Shown: positions 52,219-62,180, counted from the stretch's first letter. The stretch: DNA of 64,000 nt from Caccoplasma sp905210875 (GCA_963931635.1 OZ007034.1:1922001-1986000); one strand, 5' to 3'. Program-made: numbers and translations. The notes: generated from the letters alone by a model not told the origin.

Positions 52219-55200
52219 TTATCGGATGTCGATTTGGTGTGTTACCGGTTGCATGATGAAGGTGAAGGTGCGGTCGCCATAGGGAAGACGGTATTTCTTC
52301 TGCGGCCAGGCACCCCAGCTGTTTACGCACCCCAGACCCATCTGGCGGAGGTCAATGCAGAAGTTGGTTACCTCCGACGGAGCAATCTCGGGTGAATGCC
52401 ACTGCCGTTTTTCTGTTCCTTCGTCGAGAGACTCGATGGTGTAGTGCAGGGCCGATGCCGAGAAAGGCTCTTCGGCATAGAAGAGAAGTCCCGTGCCCGA
52501 TGGGTTGAGCAGTTTCCACCATCTAATGTCGCTCTTGGTTCCGTTCTCCTGCGGACGGATATAGGGATAGAACTGCTCCTCGACGCTCTGGCGGTACAGC
52601 CCTATCGGGGCGCAGTCGTGGCGGTCGATGTAGTTCTCGCCCGGGCCACGGCCATAATATTCGATGGTCTCGAATTCTTTCGGCATGGGTAGCTGCATGC
52701 CAAACCGGAACATTTCCGATACTTTGGCCTCGGGTGTGGTCTTCATCGCCAGGGTTACTTTCACGGCGCCGTTATTGGCAATGAGGTAGGTGAGCGAAAG
52801 GGTGGCCTTTACACCCGGCATTGCATAGCTTGCCTCGACGGCCACTTGACCGTTACAGGGACGGGCGCGCAGCGATTGCAGTTTCATTTCGGGATTTTTC
52901 CAGGCAGCAAATTTCTTTTGCAGACCGGCACCGAAATCGTTGTCGGTAGGGGCTCTCCAAAAGTTGGGAGTGAGGCATTCGCCCTCTTTCAGGAACGGTG
53001 TGCCGTTTACGTCGTAACGCGAGAGGAAACCGCTGCGTCGGGTAAATTCAATGCAGAAGTTCTTCCCTTTGACGATGAGGTAGTTGCGGTCGTTTTTGAG
53101 CAGCGTTACCGTGTCTATGGGGGCATTGACGGCACGACTGTTTTCCAATGTCATGTCGGGAACAATCCGGGAGGTGAGAGCGAGTTGGTTGGAGGCAACG
53201 GCGTGTCCGGCGGGAATCACGCCCTCCCGGTCGCGTTGCCGGTAGGTAACGTTGAGCAGCCATTCGTGGGTCGGGTCGAGTTCACCCAAAGGCAGGTCGA
53301 GGGTGCATCGTTGTTGCGGAGCCACGGCAAGAGAGTCGATGCGGCCGGTGCGCATCACTTTTCCGTCGGAGAGAAGTTCCCATTCCAGCGTGTAGGCCGA
53401 GAGGTCGCGGAAGAAGTATTCGTTGAATACTTCGATGCGTCCCCGTGAGGCGTCGGCGAGCGAAGTCCAGATGTTCTGGTAGAAGTGTCCCACTTCGTAC
53501 ATGTGCGGATTGGGGCGCCGGTCGGGGCTTATCAGTCCGTTGTCGCAGAAGTTGAAGTCGGAGGCATCGTAGCGGTTGAAGTCGCCCCCGTAGGCATAGA
53601 TGTCAACGCCGTTTTTCCCTTTCCAGCGAATCGACTGGTCGACGAAGTCCCAAATAAATCCGCCCTGGAAGTGCGGGTATTTCCTTATCAGTTCCCAATA
53701 TTCCTTGAATCCCCCTTCGGAGTTGCCCATTGCGTGCGCATATTCGCATTGAATGAGCGGCTTGCTCGGGTTGCTCTTGCTGTATTTTTCCGAGCGTCCG
53801 TAGTCGAGATACATGGGGCAGTAGATGTCGGTATATTCGTTGGTCCGTGCTTGCTCATATTGTATGGGGCGAGAGGGGTCTTCGGCTTTTATCCAGCGGT
53901 AGACCTGCTCGAAGTTCTCGCCGAACCCGGCTTCATTTCCCATCGACCACACGATGATACTGGGGTGGTTGAAATTGCGTTGTACGTTGCGCTGGTTGCG
54001 TTCCATGTGAGCCAGGGCATAGTCGGCCCGTTTGGCCAGGGTGCGTTCGCCATAGCCCATGCCGTGCGATTCGATGTTGGCCTCGGCCACCATATAGAGG
54101 CCATACTGGTCGCACAGGTCATACCAAAGGTTGTCGTTGGGGTAGTGACTGGTGCGCACGGCGTTGACGTTGAAGCGTTTCATCATCTGTATGTCCTGTA
54201 TCATGCGTTGGGGTGATACGACATAGCCGCCGTCGGGATCGAGTTCGTGGCGGTTTACACCCTTGATGAGTATCGGCTGACCATTGACACAGAGTTGGCC
54301 GTTTTTCATCTCCACCTTGCGGAAGCCGACCTTTACCGGGATTATTTCCTCTTGTCGGCCATCGGTCAAGGTGCGGGCATATAGGGTGTAGAGGTACGGC
54401 GTCTCGGCCGTCCATTTGTGCGGATTTGTTACGCTCAGTGTCGTGGTACTGTTGCCCGATACGGTTTTCGAGGCGACGAGGTTGCCTTGCGCGTCGACGA
54501 GCGAGAGGGCCACCTGCTTGACTTGACGGCTTTGCAGCTCTACGGTCAGGGTGCCGTTGCGGTATTCACTGTCGAGGTCGGGGGTGATGCGAATGTCGTC
54601 GATACGGCGTTTCTCGCGGGTGTAGAGGTAGCAGTCGCGTCCGATGCCCGAGAAGCGGAAGAAGTCCTGGTCTTCGAGGTAAGTACCGTCGCACCAGCGG
54701 AATATCTGCATGGCGATGAGGTTTGCCTGTCCCGGTTTCAGATAGGGTGTGAGGTCAAATTCGGCTTCGAGCTTGCTGTCTTCGCTATACCCGACGTATC
54801 GGCCGTTGACCCATAAATAGAGGTTTGAGGTGGCCGAGCCGAAGTGGACCATGATTTGTTTTCCCTTCCACGAAGCGGGTATCACTATCTCTTTGCGGTA
54901 GGAACCTACGTGGTTGTCGACGACGGGAACCTCGGGCGGGTTGTTCTGGAACTGTTCCCGCCAGGCATATCCGATGTTTACATAGATGGGGTCACCGTAA
55001 CCGTGGAGTTCCCATACACCGGGGACGGGAATTTCTCCCCAACCTTTGTCGTTGAAGTCCCGTTTCCAGAAGTCAGTCGGCCGGTCGTCGGCATCCTTGA
55101 CCCAGTTGAATCGCCATGTGCCGTTGAGCGACAGGTAGTTGCTTGAATTTTCCTTGATACCTTCCCGGGCGGCCTCTTCGCTTTCGTAGGCGAAGTAGTG

Positions 55201-55320
55201 GCTGTGCATGGGTGCCCGGTTTACGGCATTGATTTCAGGATTCTGCCACTCTCCTTTTTGGGCCGCCGCCCACATAAAGGAGCCGGCGAGGAGGGTACAC
55301 AAGAAAAGACGTTTTTTCAT
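52219..55320 (-). CDS. Secreted GH2 beta-galactosidase
   Basis: 1033 aa, the full LacZ-type length, with signal peptide MKKRLFLCTLLAGSFMWAAAQ, so it acts in the periplasm and is not a lac-operon enzyme. Domain order: sugar-binding jelly roll (NGTWRFNWV, GSYRKEIVIPASW), Ig-like, TIM barrel with VRTSHYPNDN, acid/base Glu in GNEAGFGEN, nucleophile Glu near residue 525 in QCEYAHAMGNSEGG, then beta-galactosidase small-chain domain (YYGRGPGENYIDRHDC). Its place among pectin enzymes suggests galactan side chains of rhamnogalacturonan I as substrate. Confidence 0.93.
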   Translation of the reverse strand: MKKRLFLCTLLAGSFMWAAAQKGEWQNPEINAVNRAPMHSHYFAYESEEAAREGIKENSSNYLSLNGTWRFNWVKDADDRPTDFWKRDFNDKGWGEIPVPGVWELHGYGDPIYVNIGYAWREQFQNNPPEVPVVDNHVGSYRKEIVIPASWKGKQIMVHFGSATSNLYLWVNGRYVGYSEDSKLEAEFDLTPYLKPGQANLIAMQIFRWCDGTYLEDQDFFRFSGIGRDCYLYTREKRRIDDIRITPDLDSEYRNGTLTVELQSRQVKQVALSLVDAQGNLVASKTVSGNSTTTLSVTNPHKWTAETPYLYTLYARTLTDGRQEEIIPVKVGFRKVEMKNGQLCVNGQPILIKGVNRHELDPDGGYVVSPQRMIQDIQMMKRFNVNAVRTSHYPNDNLWYDLCDQYGLYMVAEANIESHGMGYGERTLAKRADYALAHMERNQRNVQRNFNHPSIIVWSMGNEAGFGENFEQVYRWIKAEDPSRPIQYEQARTNEYTDIYCPMYLDYGRSEKYSKSNPSKPLIQCEYAHAMGNSEGGFKEYWELIRKYPHFQGGFIWDFVDQSIRWKGKNGVDIYAYGGDFNRYDASDFNFCDNGLISPDRRPNPHMYEVGHFYQNIWTSLADASRGRIEVFNEYFFRDLSAYTLEWELLSDGKVMRTGRIDSLAVAPQQRCTLDLPLGELDPTHEWLLNVTYRQRDREGVIPAGHAVASNQLALTSRIVPDMTLENSRAVNAPIDTVTLLKNDRNYLIVKGKNFCIEFTRRSGFLSRYDVNGTPFLKEGECLTPNFWRAPTDNDFGAGLQKKFAAWKNPEMKLQSLRARPCNGQVAVEASYAMPGVKATLSLTYLIANNGAVKVTLAMKTTPEAKVSEMFRFGMQLPMPKEFETIEYYGRGPGENYIDRHDCAPIGLYRQSVEEQFYPYIRPQENGTKSDIRWWKLLNPSGTGLLFYAEEPFSASALHYTIESLDEGTEKRQWHSPEIAPSEVTNFCIDLRQMGLGCVNSWGAWPQKKYRLPYGDRTFTFIMQPVTHQIDIR

Positions 55321-55376
55321 GATACTTTCGATTGTTTAAGGTTCAAACATATGGGTGCTTTTGCCCTTGAACAAGG

Positions 55377-55384
55377 CAAAGATA
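55377..55384 (-). promoter_or_regulatory. -7 box of the beta-galactosidase gene
   Basis: Minus-strand TATCTTTG, 57 bp upstream of the start. Confidence 0.45.
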
Positions 55385-55538
55385 CGTTTTTTTGTCAATG
55401 TACGCCACTTCACTCTGTTCCCGGGTTGGAAATATTTGCGTCGTGAGTGTTTCCCCGGTGGCGTGAACGGCTGCGGCAATCGGTAATAGAGGTAGGTATA
55501 TCGTTGATTTATATACAAAAGATATGATAATGAGTAAT

Positions 55539-55546
55539 TACTTTTG
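55539..55546 (+). promoter_or_regulatory. -7 box of the cupin gene
   Basis: TACTTTTG. It overlaps the first in-frame ATG (55544), showing that translation must begin later, at 55595. Confidence 0.5.
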
Positions 55547-55594
55547 CAACGTACCATCAAGTTCGAGTGTAATCCATTTTTAATACAGCCCAAT

Positions 55595-56104
55595 ATGCGA
55601 ATCGTAAAATTTTTCAAAGTTATGCCATTGGTTACCATGGCCTTTTTATCTACTCATTTAAATGCACAGAATATGAAAGACGTATCACAAAATTGCGAAG
55701 TGCCGGAAATAAGTGTATTCCCGACAGGAAATGAAAACGTAGCTTACCAGCAATATTTTTCTGGTAAATCGTGGTTGGCTCCGCTTACCTCGATGAAAGA
55801 GTTGAATGTGCCGGTTGCCAATGTAACGTTTGAACCGGGTTGCCGTAACAACTGGCATAGCCACACGGGTGGTCAGATATTGATTGCCGTTGGGGGTGTG
55901 GGGTATTATCAGGAACGTGGAAAAGAAGCCTGTCGGCTCATGCCCGGCGATGTGGTGGAGATAGCCCCGAACGTTGAGCATTGGCATGGCGCTGCACCCG
56001 ACAGCTGGTTCTCGCACCTGGCTATCGAGTGTAACCCGCAGAGCAATAAAAATACCTGGCTTGAACCGGTCGACGACAAAGCCTATGCTGAGGCCGTAAA
56101 ATAG
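55595..56104 (+). CDS. Secreted cupin-domain protein
   Basis: 169 aa from the ATG at 55595; the first 30 residues are a signal peptide (VMPLVTMAFLSTHLNAQ). The single conserved cupin barrel has metal-site residues in NWHSHTGGQILIAV and the second motif MPGDVVEIAPNVEHWHGA. It precedes a two-domain CMD protein on the same strand with about 140 bp between; cupin/CMD pairs are often linked or fused. A KdgF-like role in uronate ring opening is conceivable but the signal peptide argues for an extracytoplasmic task. Confidence 0.78.
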   Translation: MRIVKFFKVMPLVTMAFLSTHLNAQNMKDVSQNCEVPEISVFPTGNENVAYQQYFSGKSWLAPLTSMKELNVPVANVTFEPGCRNNWHSHTGGQILIAVGGVGYYQERGKEACRLMPGDVVEIAPNVEHWHGAAPDSWFSHLAIECNPQSNKNTWLEPVDDKAYAEAVK

Positions 56105-56244
56105 TCAGATATCTCGGACATCATAGCTCCGTTGCTTGGATAGGAATATTCTCTCTGTCGGGTTGTAGGCAGACGAGAGATATTTTCCCGTTCTGCCTGT
56201 GAGTCGGGGGGATTATAATGGCCGGGTGATGAAGAAATGTATAT

Positions 56245-57096
56245 ATGAAAAATCAGATTATGAAATTGAAAAAAGAAATATGTACGGCTGTGCTGTTGGC
56301 GATGATGCTACCGGCTGCCGCCCAGAAAAACGAAAATGATATGGACCGAATAGAACGTTGTAAAGAGACCTATACCTCACTCTTCGGAGGTGAGGCTTTG
56401 ACGGGTGAAGGCACCGACCCCGAGTTTATGGATATTCTCCAAAAGTTTATTTTCGGAGAAGTTTTCTATGTAGGAGACCTCGACAAACCGACCCGTGAAC
56501 TTATAACTTGTACTACATTGGCCACCATGCAGACTCTGCCGCAACTTAAAGCTCATGCTGCGGCAGCTCTGCGGGTGGGGGTATCGCCGGTGCAGTTGCG
56601 TGAAGCCATATACCAGTGTGCTCCTTTCATAGGTTTTCCCAAAACGCTGAATGCCATAGCGACTATCAATGAAGTCTTTAAGGAAAAAGGCATCGCTTTG
56701 CCTTTAGAGGCGCAAGCTACGACGGCCGAAGACGAGCGTTATGAAAAGGGCCATGCCATTCAATATCCGTTATACGGTGATGAAATTGCCCGTAAGATGG
56801 AAGGGGTACCCGACAGTATGGGACGCGATGTGGCCCGTTTCCTGACCGAGTATGCCTTTGGCGACATTTATACCCGGGGCGGATTGAGTGTAGAGATGCG
56901 AGAATTGCTTATCTATTGTATCCTTACTACCATTGGAGCCGATGCCCAGCTGTATTCGCACGCGCAGGCTAATGTGAAACTGGGTACCACGCCTGCCACT
57001 CTTGTTGCCGCCGTGGTGCAATGTCTGCCTTATGTCGGGTTCCCTGCGGCCTTGAAAGCTTTGCAGGCTATTACCGATGCTACGGCCCGGCCATAG
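56245..57096 (+). CDS. Carboxymuconolactone decarboxylase-like protein, two CMD domains
   Basis: 283 aa. The start may be 56245 or 56260; either way a signal-like segment (KEICTAVLLAMMLPAAAQ) follows. Two CMD/AhpD-like repeats: FGEVFYVGDLDKPTRELITCTTLATMQTLPQLKAH and FGDIYTRGGLSVEMRELLIYCILTTIGADAQLYSH. Only the first repeat has a Cys followed by His in the AhpD manner, so redox or decarboxylase function is uncertain. Probably linked to the upstream cupin. Confidence 0.82.
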   Translation: MKNQIMKLKKEICTAVLLAMMLPAAAQKNENDMDRIERCKETYTSLFGGEALTGEGTDPEFMDILQKFIFGEVFYVGDLDKPTRELITCTTLATMQTLPQLKAHAAAALRVGVSPVQLREAIYQCAPFIGFPKTLNAIATINEVFKEKGIALPLEAQATTAEDERYEKGHAIQYPLYGDEIARKMEGVPDSMGRDVARFLTEYAFGDIYTRGGLSVEMRELLIYCILTTIGADAQLYSHAQANVKLGTTPATLVAAVVQCLPYVGFPAALKALQAITDATARP

Positions 57097-57144
57097 AAAA
57101 GCGCTGGAACAGGAAAAGCCTCTTTCCTCAATGTGGGGCAAAAC

Positions 57145-57177
57145 AAAAAGGGCGGGAAATCATTTCCCGCCCTTTTT
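57145..57177. terminator. Bidirectional terminator, 16-bp stem
   Basis: AAAAAGGGCGGGAAAT/ATTTCCCGCCCTTTTT around a single base, between the converging CMD and CE8 genes. Confidence 0.92.
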
Positions 57178-57196
57178 ATATGTAGAAAGGTTTCGA

Positions 57197-60100
57197 TTAT
57201 TTGGTAATCTCTTTGGTGATGACAATCGAGCCGTCGTCCATGAGCGTGCGTTTGATGGTAACGCCTTGTACCGGAGCTGTTACGCGTACACCGGTCGAGG
57301 TATAGATTTCGGTCGATACCGGTGTTGCAGCCTTTTCGGCCTGCTCTATACCCGAAACACCGCTTACCACATATTCGTTCGAAGCCTGGCTCAGACCACC
57401 CATTTCGTTGGCGGCACGCACCGTGTACACATCACCGTTTTTAGGCGATTCGATGGTGTAGCTGTTTTCGGTGGTGAAAGCAATGACTTTGCCGTTTTTG
57501 CAGATAGCGTAGCAGAATACATAATTGCTCTCTTCCCAGGAAAGTACATATTCGCTGGCACTGAGGGTGGGAACGGTAGCCTGTTCGGTGTAATAGGTCG
57601 GATCCCAATCATCATCGCCGCCCATCACATTCTCGACGGTGTATTCGGCAGCTTCGGCAGCCGTGAGTACGGGGTCATTGGGATAGCCGTCGCCGAATGT
57701 CGTTTTGCGGTCGTTGAGGTTGATGGCCGTACCGTTCTCGGTCATGCTGTTATACTCGGCGAAGAGGGCCGGGTATCCGCCACTCATTTCGGTCCAACCG
57801 GCAGCACTGGGCAATGCAATCATCGTGGTGTTGATGAAGATGGCTCGAGGTGTTCCGCTACCCCAAGGACGGCCGAGGGCATAGCCGGTGTCGTATTCGT
57901 CTTTCTCGGCCTTTATGGTGCAATCGACAAAGACATACCCATATTTCTTGGGTCTCGAAGGTGCGGTGATGACACTGCCCGAGCGGCGGATAATCAGGTC
58001 GACATCGTTATAGAATACGTCGCCTTTACCGCAGAGGAAGTCGGTGTAGCCTTGCAGGGTACCGCCTTCGAAATAGAAGCGTCCATTTTCATTGTCTGAG
58101 AGGTAGGTATCTTGTCCGCCGAAGAGGGTCACGTTTTTGAAGATGTTTTTGTCCCCTTCATCTTCGAGAGCAGCGGCGCGGCCTTTTTCATATGGCATGC
58201 CGTTTTTCAGGGTGATGTCTTGCATGTAGGTATTGGTCATCGACGAACCGAAGGCGAGGAGTTGGCATTTGCCCAACCCTTCAATAGCCGCAAAGGCTTC
58301 GTTGTAGAGTATCGTAGAATCGCGGTCTTCACCGATGATGGAGATGTTGGGCGTGTTGATCGAGGTGGTGGGCTTGGGATATGTTACATTGTCCGAGCCA
58401 ACAACTGTGACCCCTTTGTCGCCGGCCAAGAGATAGGTGCCTTTTTTCACGAAGATGCGGAATCGAACATTCTTGTCACTACGGGCAACGGCAGCCGCAA
58501 TAGCTTCTTCAAAAGTTCCATCGGTAGGAACGACAAAGTCAAATTGTCCCTTCTCTACCATCGGGCGAGTCTTGGTCGTGAAGTTGATGGTGATGGCTTC
58601 GGTCGTGGCAACGTCGCTGAGGTTGGCTACGGCACCTGCCGGGAGGGTGAAGGTGTAGTCCTGGCTGTATTCGAGCGCGCTGTATTCGGCCGTTACCGTT
58701 TTACCGGTGGCACTCAGAGCAACGGTTTTCTCTCCGATGGTGGCGGTGGCGCCGTCGGTAATTTTCACTTTCTTGTCGAATGTGAGGACGATTTTACCGG
58801 CGATGGAAGCGTTGTCAGCTCCTTCGGCCGGAACCTGCGAAACCAGTACGGGAGCCTCGGGGTCGTATACATAGGCTGAGGTTCCGGTAATGAAAATACC
58901 TGAAATGGCAGTACCATCATTGTTTGACGTTGTTCCTACAATAGATGAGTTATAATCGGGAATCCAGCGTACATATACAAGTTCCTGGTTATTGGCTTCG
59001 GCCGGGAGTGAGAATGTTTCAGTCGTCCAGACCTTGGCGGCATCGCCCAAGTCGATAGTCCCCATAAGTGTCCAGTCGGTACCGTTCAGTGAATATTCTA
59101 CTTGTTGCACTTTGTGGGCGTTGTAGTTGTAGAGCATCGACGAAGTTACTTGTATGTCGGTAAATGCCGCTGCATTGAAACTGGTCTGGTAGTAATATTT
59201 GTTGGTCAATGCCTGCCAGTTGACAGCAGCAGGACGACCTTCATAACCGCCGGCGGCCATTTGCGACTTGTCGAGCCAGCCTACTACTGCACCGTCGGCA
59301 TTACGCAGGATGAGGCTCGATGCCGCATTGTCTTCCGATGCGAAGTCGGCCGGACGTCCTTCCTTACCAGGATTGTAGAAATCCCAACCTACAATATAAT
59401 CGACAGCATCGTAGTTGGCGGTAAGGGTTATGTCTTCGGTCATTTTCACAGCCAGTTCACTTGATGTTTCTCCTGTACTCCAATGGGTAAATGTGAGAAT
59501 TGGATTGCTCGATGCTGTAAGCATGACATTGGTACCTTCTTCATACATCATGTTACCGTCGACGATGGTCGGGGCGGGCGAGAGGCTTACCATATAGTCA
59601 TTGGCACCTCCTACAAAAGAGAGGTTAAGTGCAAATGTGTTGACGGCTTCGAAATTGGCGGTCAGTGCACTGTTGGCATTTACCGTGTATGTGAATGAGG
59701 GGTCTTTTGATATTTCATTGCCATTGGCGTCGGTCCAATTTATGAAGTTGTATCCGAAGTTCTCAGTGGCAGTCAGCGTGATGGGTGTTCCTTCATTGAA
59801 AATCTCTCCTACTGGATTTTGAGCCACAATACCCCCTTCGGCCGGTACCGTTGCGGTTGATAACGTGTATGTAGGAACTTCTTCGGGTGTTCCTTTGTAG
59901 GTGCCGCTGATGACAACATCCTTTACCCCGACTTGTTTCCCTTTATCAAGACTGTATACGTAGATATTCAGTGATACCTCTTTGTCGGTGCTGATACCCG
60001 AGACGGGGAATTCGAACGAAGAGGGTGCCGGGTCGGTACCTTGGCGGTTGAAAGAGCCACCAGTCAATAGGGCCGCACTTTGCCCGTCGGCAGTTTTCAA

Positions 60101-61039
60101 GACAATATTGATGGTGCCGCCGTTTGTGCCGTAACGATATCCGTCAAGAGTAACTAACGTAGGGGTGAAGGTTACACCCTTTTGCGGTGTGATATTGAAA
60201 GAAAGAACGTTGTTGTCGTCGGCCGATGAAGCTTTGCCTGCCGGTTCTATGCGGGTAAATGTAAGACCGCCGTCGGTTCTTGCACCGACAAACGACAGGT
60301 TGCTGCCCAGCGTAACAGAGTTGAGGGCAAACAGACTCTCGTCGTTAAGAGTGGCAGTCTGCCCGGCAGTACCTTCGGCAAACGGCCATGTGGCAATCAT
60401 TTCGTTCGACGAAGGGGCAGGTTCTTCGGGTTCAGGCTCTGCCACATATTCACCGGCTTTGATGGAGATGCCTTTGAGCCGGGCATCGTTTGATACCGAG
60501 GCTCCTTTCAGAAGGCGCACGATGACTTTTTCGCTGTTGGCAGTGTTGCTCAATTCTATATCAAATAATTCGGCTTGATGCCAGGCCATCGTTTGAGTTG
60601 TTTTTTGGGCCAAAGTCCATGTCTCACCGTTGTCGACCGAAGTAACGACAAAAAGAGTGGCATTGGGGTCTTGGGCAATGTTCAAGGAAAACATGGGATT
60701 GGCCAGTCCCGTTGTTGAGAACTCTACTTGCATGTAGTTGTCGTGGTTGACCTTATCCAAACAAGAGGTCTCTGTCATGTCGTTATTGACAGGTGAGGTA
60801 AACTTAATGGTACCGTACGCGGTTCCATCAGGGGTTACAGAGGCAGAGGCATCACTCGAATAGAAAGAGAGTGTACCGGTACCCGTGGCAGCCTGAATTA
60901 TTTGATCCTCGGGGACTGTTGAGTTTGTGTCAAATGCCCATTCAGCAATGGTTGTCTGATCTTCGGCATGAGTGCTCCGAGGTATGCACCATGCCACGGT
61001 CATGACGAAAAACGCCAGGAGTAGTGTTGTCTTTTTCAT
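57197..61039 (-). CDS. Giant modular CE8 pectin methylesterase
   Basis: 1280 aa, signal peptide ending STHA. Removes methyl esters from homogalacturonan, opening it to lyases and GH28. N-terminal modules: two beta-sandwich domains (about 25-370), InlB/FIVAR-like repeats (TATENFGYNFINWTDANG; LTASSNPILTFTHWSTGE), another sandwich, and an Ig-like Big_5 domain (about 735-830). Catalytic CE8 beta-helix about 835-1095: GQDTYLS, GYTDFLCGKGDVFY (DFIFG equivalent with the catalytic Asp) and LGRPWGSG. C-terminal Ig-like part plus a tail (EIYTSTGVRVTAPVQGV) of sorting type. Most pectin methylesterases are 300-600 aa, so this is unusually large. Confidence 0.88.
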   Translation of the reverse strand: MKKTTLLLAFFVMTVAWCIPRSTHAEDQTTIAEWAFDTNSTVPEDQIIQAATGTGTLSFYSSDASASVTPDGTAYGTIKFTSPVNNDMTETSCLDKVNHDNYMQVEFSTTGLANPMFSLNIAQDPNATLFVVTSVDNGETWTLAQKTTQTMAWHQAELFDIELSNTANSEKVIVRLLKGASVSNDARLKGISIKAGEYVAEPEPEEPAPSSNEMIATWPFAEGTAGQTATLNDESLFALNSVTLGSNLSFVGARTDGGLTFTRIEPAGKASSADDNNVLSFNITPQKGVTFTPTLVTLDGYRYGTNGGTINIVLKTADGQSAALLTGGSFNRQGTDPAPSSFEFPVSGISTDKEVSLNIYVYSLDKGKQVGVKDVVISGTYKGTPEEVPTYTLSTATVPAEGGIVAQNPVGEIFNEGTPITLTATENFGYNFINWTDANGNEISKDPSFTYTVNANSALTANFEAVNTFALNLSFVGGANDYMVSLSPAPTIVDGNMMYEEGTNVMLTASSNPILTFTHWSTGETSSELAVKMTEDITLTANYDAVDYIVGWDFYNPGKEGRPADFASEDNAASSLILRNADGAVVGWLDKSQMAAGGYEGRPAAVNWQALTNKYYYQTSFNAAAFTDIQVTSSMLYNYNAHKVQQVEYSLNGTDWTLMGTIDLGDAAKVWTTETFSLPAEANNQELVYVRWIPDYNSSIVGTTSNNDGTAISGIFITGTSAYVYDPEAPVLVSQVPAEGADNASIAGKIVLTFDKKVKITDGATATIGEKTVALSATGKTVTAEYSALEYSQDYTFTLPAGAVANLSDVATTEAITINFTTKTRPMVEKGQFDFVVPTDGTFEEAIAAAVARSDKNVRFRIFVKKGTYLLAGDKGVTVVGSDNVTYPKPTTSINTPNISIIGEDRDSTILYNEAFAAIEGLGKCQLLAFGSSMTNTYMQDITLKNGMPYEKGRAAALEDEGDKNIFKNVTLFGGQDTYLSDNENGRFYFEGGTLQGYTDFLCGKGDVFYNDVDLIIRRSGSVITAPSRPKKYGYVFVDCTIKAEKDEYDTGYALGRPWGSGTPRAIFINTTMIALPSAAGWTEMSGGYPALFAEYNSMTENGTAINLNDRKTTFGDGYPNDPVLTAAEAAEYTVENVMGGDDDWDPTYYTEQATVPTLSASEYVLSWEESNYVFCYAICKNGKVIAFTTENSYTIESPKNGDVYTVRAANEMGGLSQASNEYVVSGVSGIEQAEKAATPVSTEIYTSTGVRVTAPVQGVTIKRTLMDDGSIVITKEITK

Positions 61040-61102
61040 GGTAATAAAAAATTTAGTGAAACATGATTTTAATGTTCCCCTTCATGTATGATCTTTCATT
61101 TA

Positions 61103-61133
61103 CAAATATATAGATTCACTTCTTTTAAACAAA
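61103..61133 (-). promoter_or_regulatory. Promoter of the pectin methylesterase gene
   Basis: Minus-strand TTTG (61133-61130), 19 bp, TATATTTG (61110-61103): full consensus, with a 5' leader of about 55 nt. Confidence 0.75.
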
Positions 61134-61290
61134 ATAAAAAGCTGTAAAAAAGAGACCCGGAAAATGGATAAATCTTTTTTTGTCGTGTCAAGAGCCGAAG
61201 AGAAGGTCTGTATAGCGGGAATATTTTCCCGGGAAATGCTTAAAATGGCCCGGGTGGAGATATGAGTGAACTGGCTGGCACAGAAAAAGC

Positions 61291-61312
61291 CATGCCGATA
61301 TGTATCGGCATG
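61291..61312 (-). terminator. Terminator of the WYL-GIY-YIG operon
   Basis: CATGCCGATA/TATCGGCATG with 2-nt loop, followed on the minus strand by GCTTTTTC; 66 bp beyond the GIY-YIG stop. Confidence 0.8.
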
Positions 61313-61378
61313 ACAGGAAAACAACAATTTTTGATTTAGGAAAAGATTAGATTGGCCTATTCCATGGCGGGGAGAGAA

Positions 61379-61858
61379 TCACCCTGCCAGATTGGCAAAC
61401 GGGCGCTTGCCGTATATGCTTCTGAATTTCTGTATCAAGAGACTTTCTGTCTCTTGGGGACTGCCTTCGGATGTCTCTTTCCAGCAGATGAGCAGCTGTT
61501 TGGCATCATTCAGTTGCCAGATGTAGCGTCCTCCCTTATGTCCGATGGGTTTCCCTTGCCCAAAATGAATATATTGCCGTATTCTTTCACGCAGAGATCT
61601 GCTCTGACCGATATAAAGCACACAACTGTTATCGACCCAGTTGTCCTGTAACACGTCTATGCCGACATTGGGATCTTGCTTTTTAAAAAATCCGCCGGTC
61701 CCTTTTGTTAAAAACTGCGGTACGGTTTCCTCGGCTCTTATTACCATGTATACTCCGCTGCAAGAGGGTATCATACTTGTGCCGTTTTGGAGATTCTCTA
61801 TGGAGATAAACCCGGTGAATCCAGAATCTTCCACATCTTTGATTGTTTGAAATTTCAT
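61379..61858 (-). CDS. GIY-YIG nuclease domain protein
   Basis: 159 aa from the ATG at 61858 (MKFQTIKDVEDSGFTGF); a TTG start at 61903 would add 15 residues. The GIY-YIG fold shows as SGVYMVIRA, CVLYIGQSRSLRERIRQYIHFG (with the conserved Arg) and RYIWQLNDAKQLLICWKET, then Glu in PQETESLLIQKFRSIYGKRPFAN. A single-domain nuclease like those in repair, homing or defense. Last gene of a leftward operon, close behind the 90-aa gene. Confidence 0.83.
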   Translation of the reverse strand: MKFQTIKDVEDSGFTGFISIENLQNGTSMIPSCSGVYMVIRAEETVPQFLTKGTGGFFKKQDPNVGIDVLQDNWVDNSCVLYIGQSRSLRERIRQYIHFGQGKPIGHKGGRYIWQLNDAKQLLICWKETSEGSPQETESLLIQKFRSIYGKRPFANLAG

Positions 61859-61907
61859 ATCTGATTTTTGTAATTCTGTTTTATACAAGTTTAATTCCTC
61901 CAATTAT

Positions 61908-62180
61908 TTATTTCGCAGCTTTGTTTAGTTGATTGTATATCTCGTTGATAATACTGTTTTCGGCTCCATTTATCTTTGTGTTTTTATACCGCACATATTC
62001 GTTTTTGAATTCGTTTTTGTCTTTTGGAAGAACGACATTTTGGTCGTGTAGATAGATTTGTTGGTACTCAGTAATGTATTTACATACTTTCTCTAATGCA
62101 TTTTCCCTGATTTGCGGATCTTTCAAACTCCGGCTGCTCAGTTCGCTGATAATGGCGTTTTTAAGCTGGTTGAGTGTCAT
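61908..62180 (-). CDS. Small helical protein of unknown function
   Basis: 90 aa, mixed-charge and helical (MTLNQLKNAIISELSSRSL, KVCKYITEYQQIYLHD), no signal peptide or motif recognised. It lies between the membrane protein and the nuclease gene, with tight spacing on the nuclease side, so it is likely a functional partner of the latter. Confidence 0.65.
   Translation of the reverse strand: MTLNQLKNAIISELSSRSLKDPQIRENALEKVCKYITEYQQIYLHDQNVVLPKDKNEFKNEYVRYKNTKINGAENSIINEIYNQLNKAAK

Noticed and set aside
53485..54216. Long + strand open frames over the GH2 gene
   Set aside because: Antisense of a clear beta-galactosidase; no start signals.
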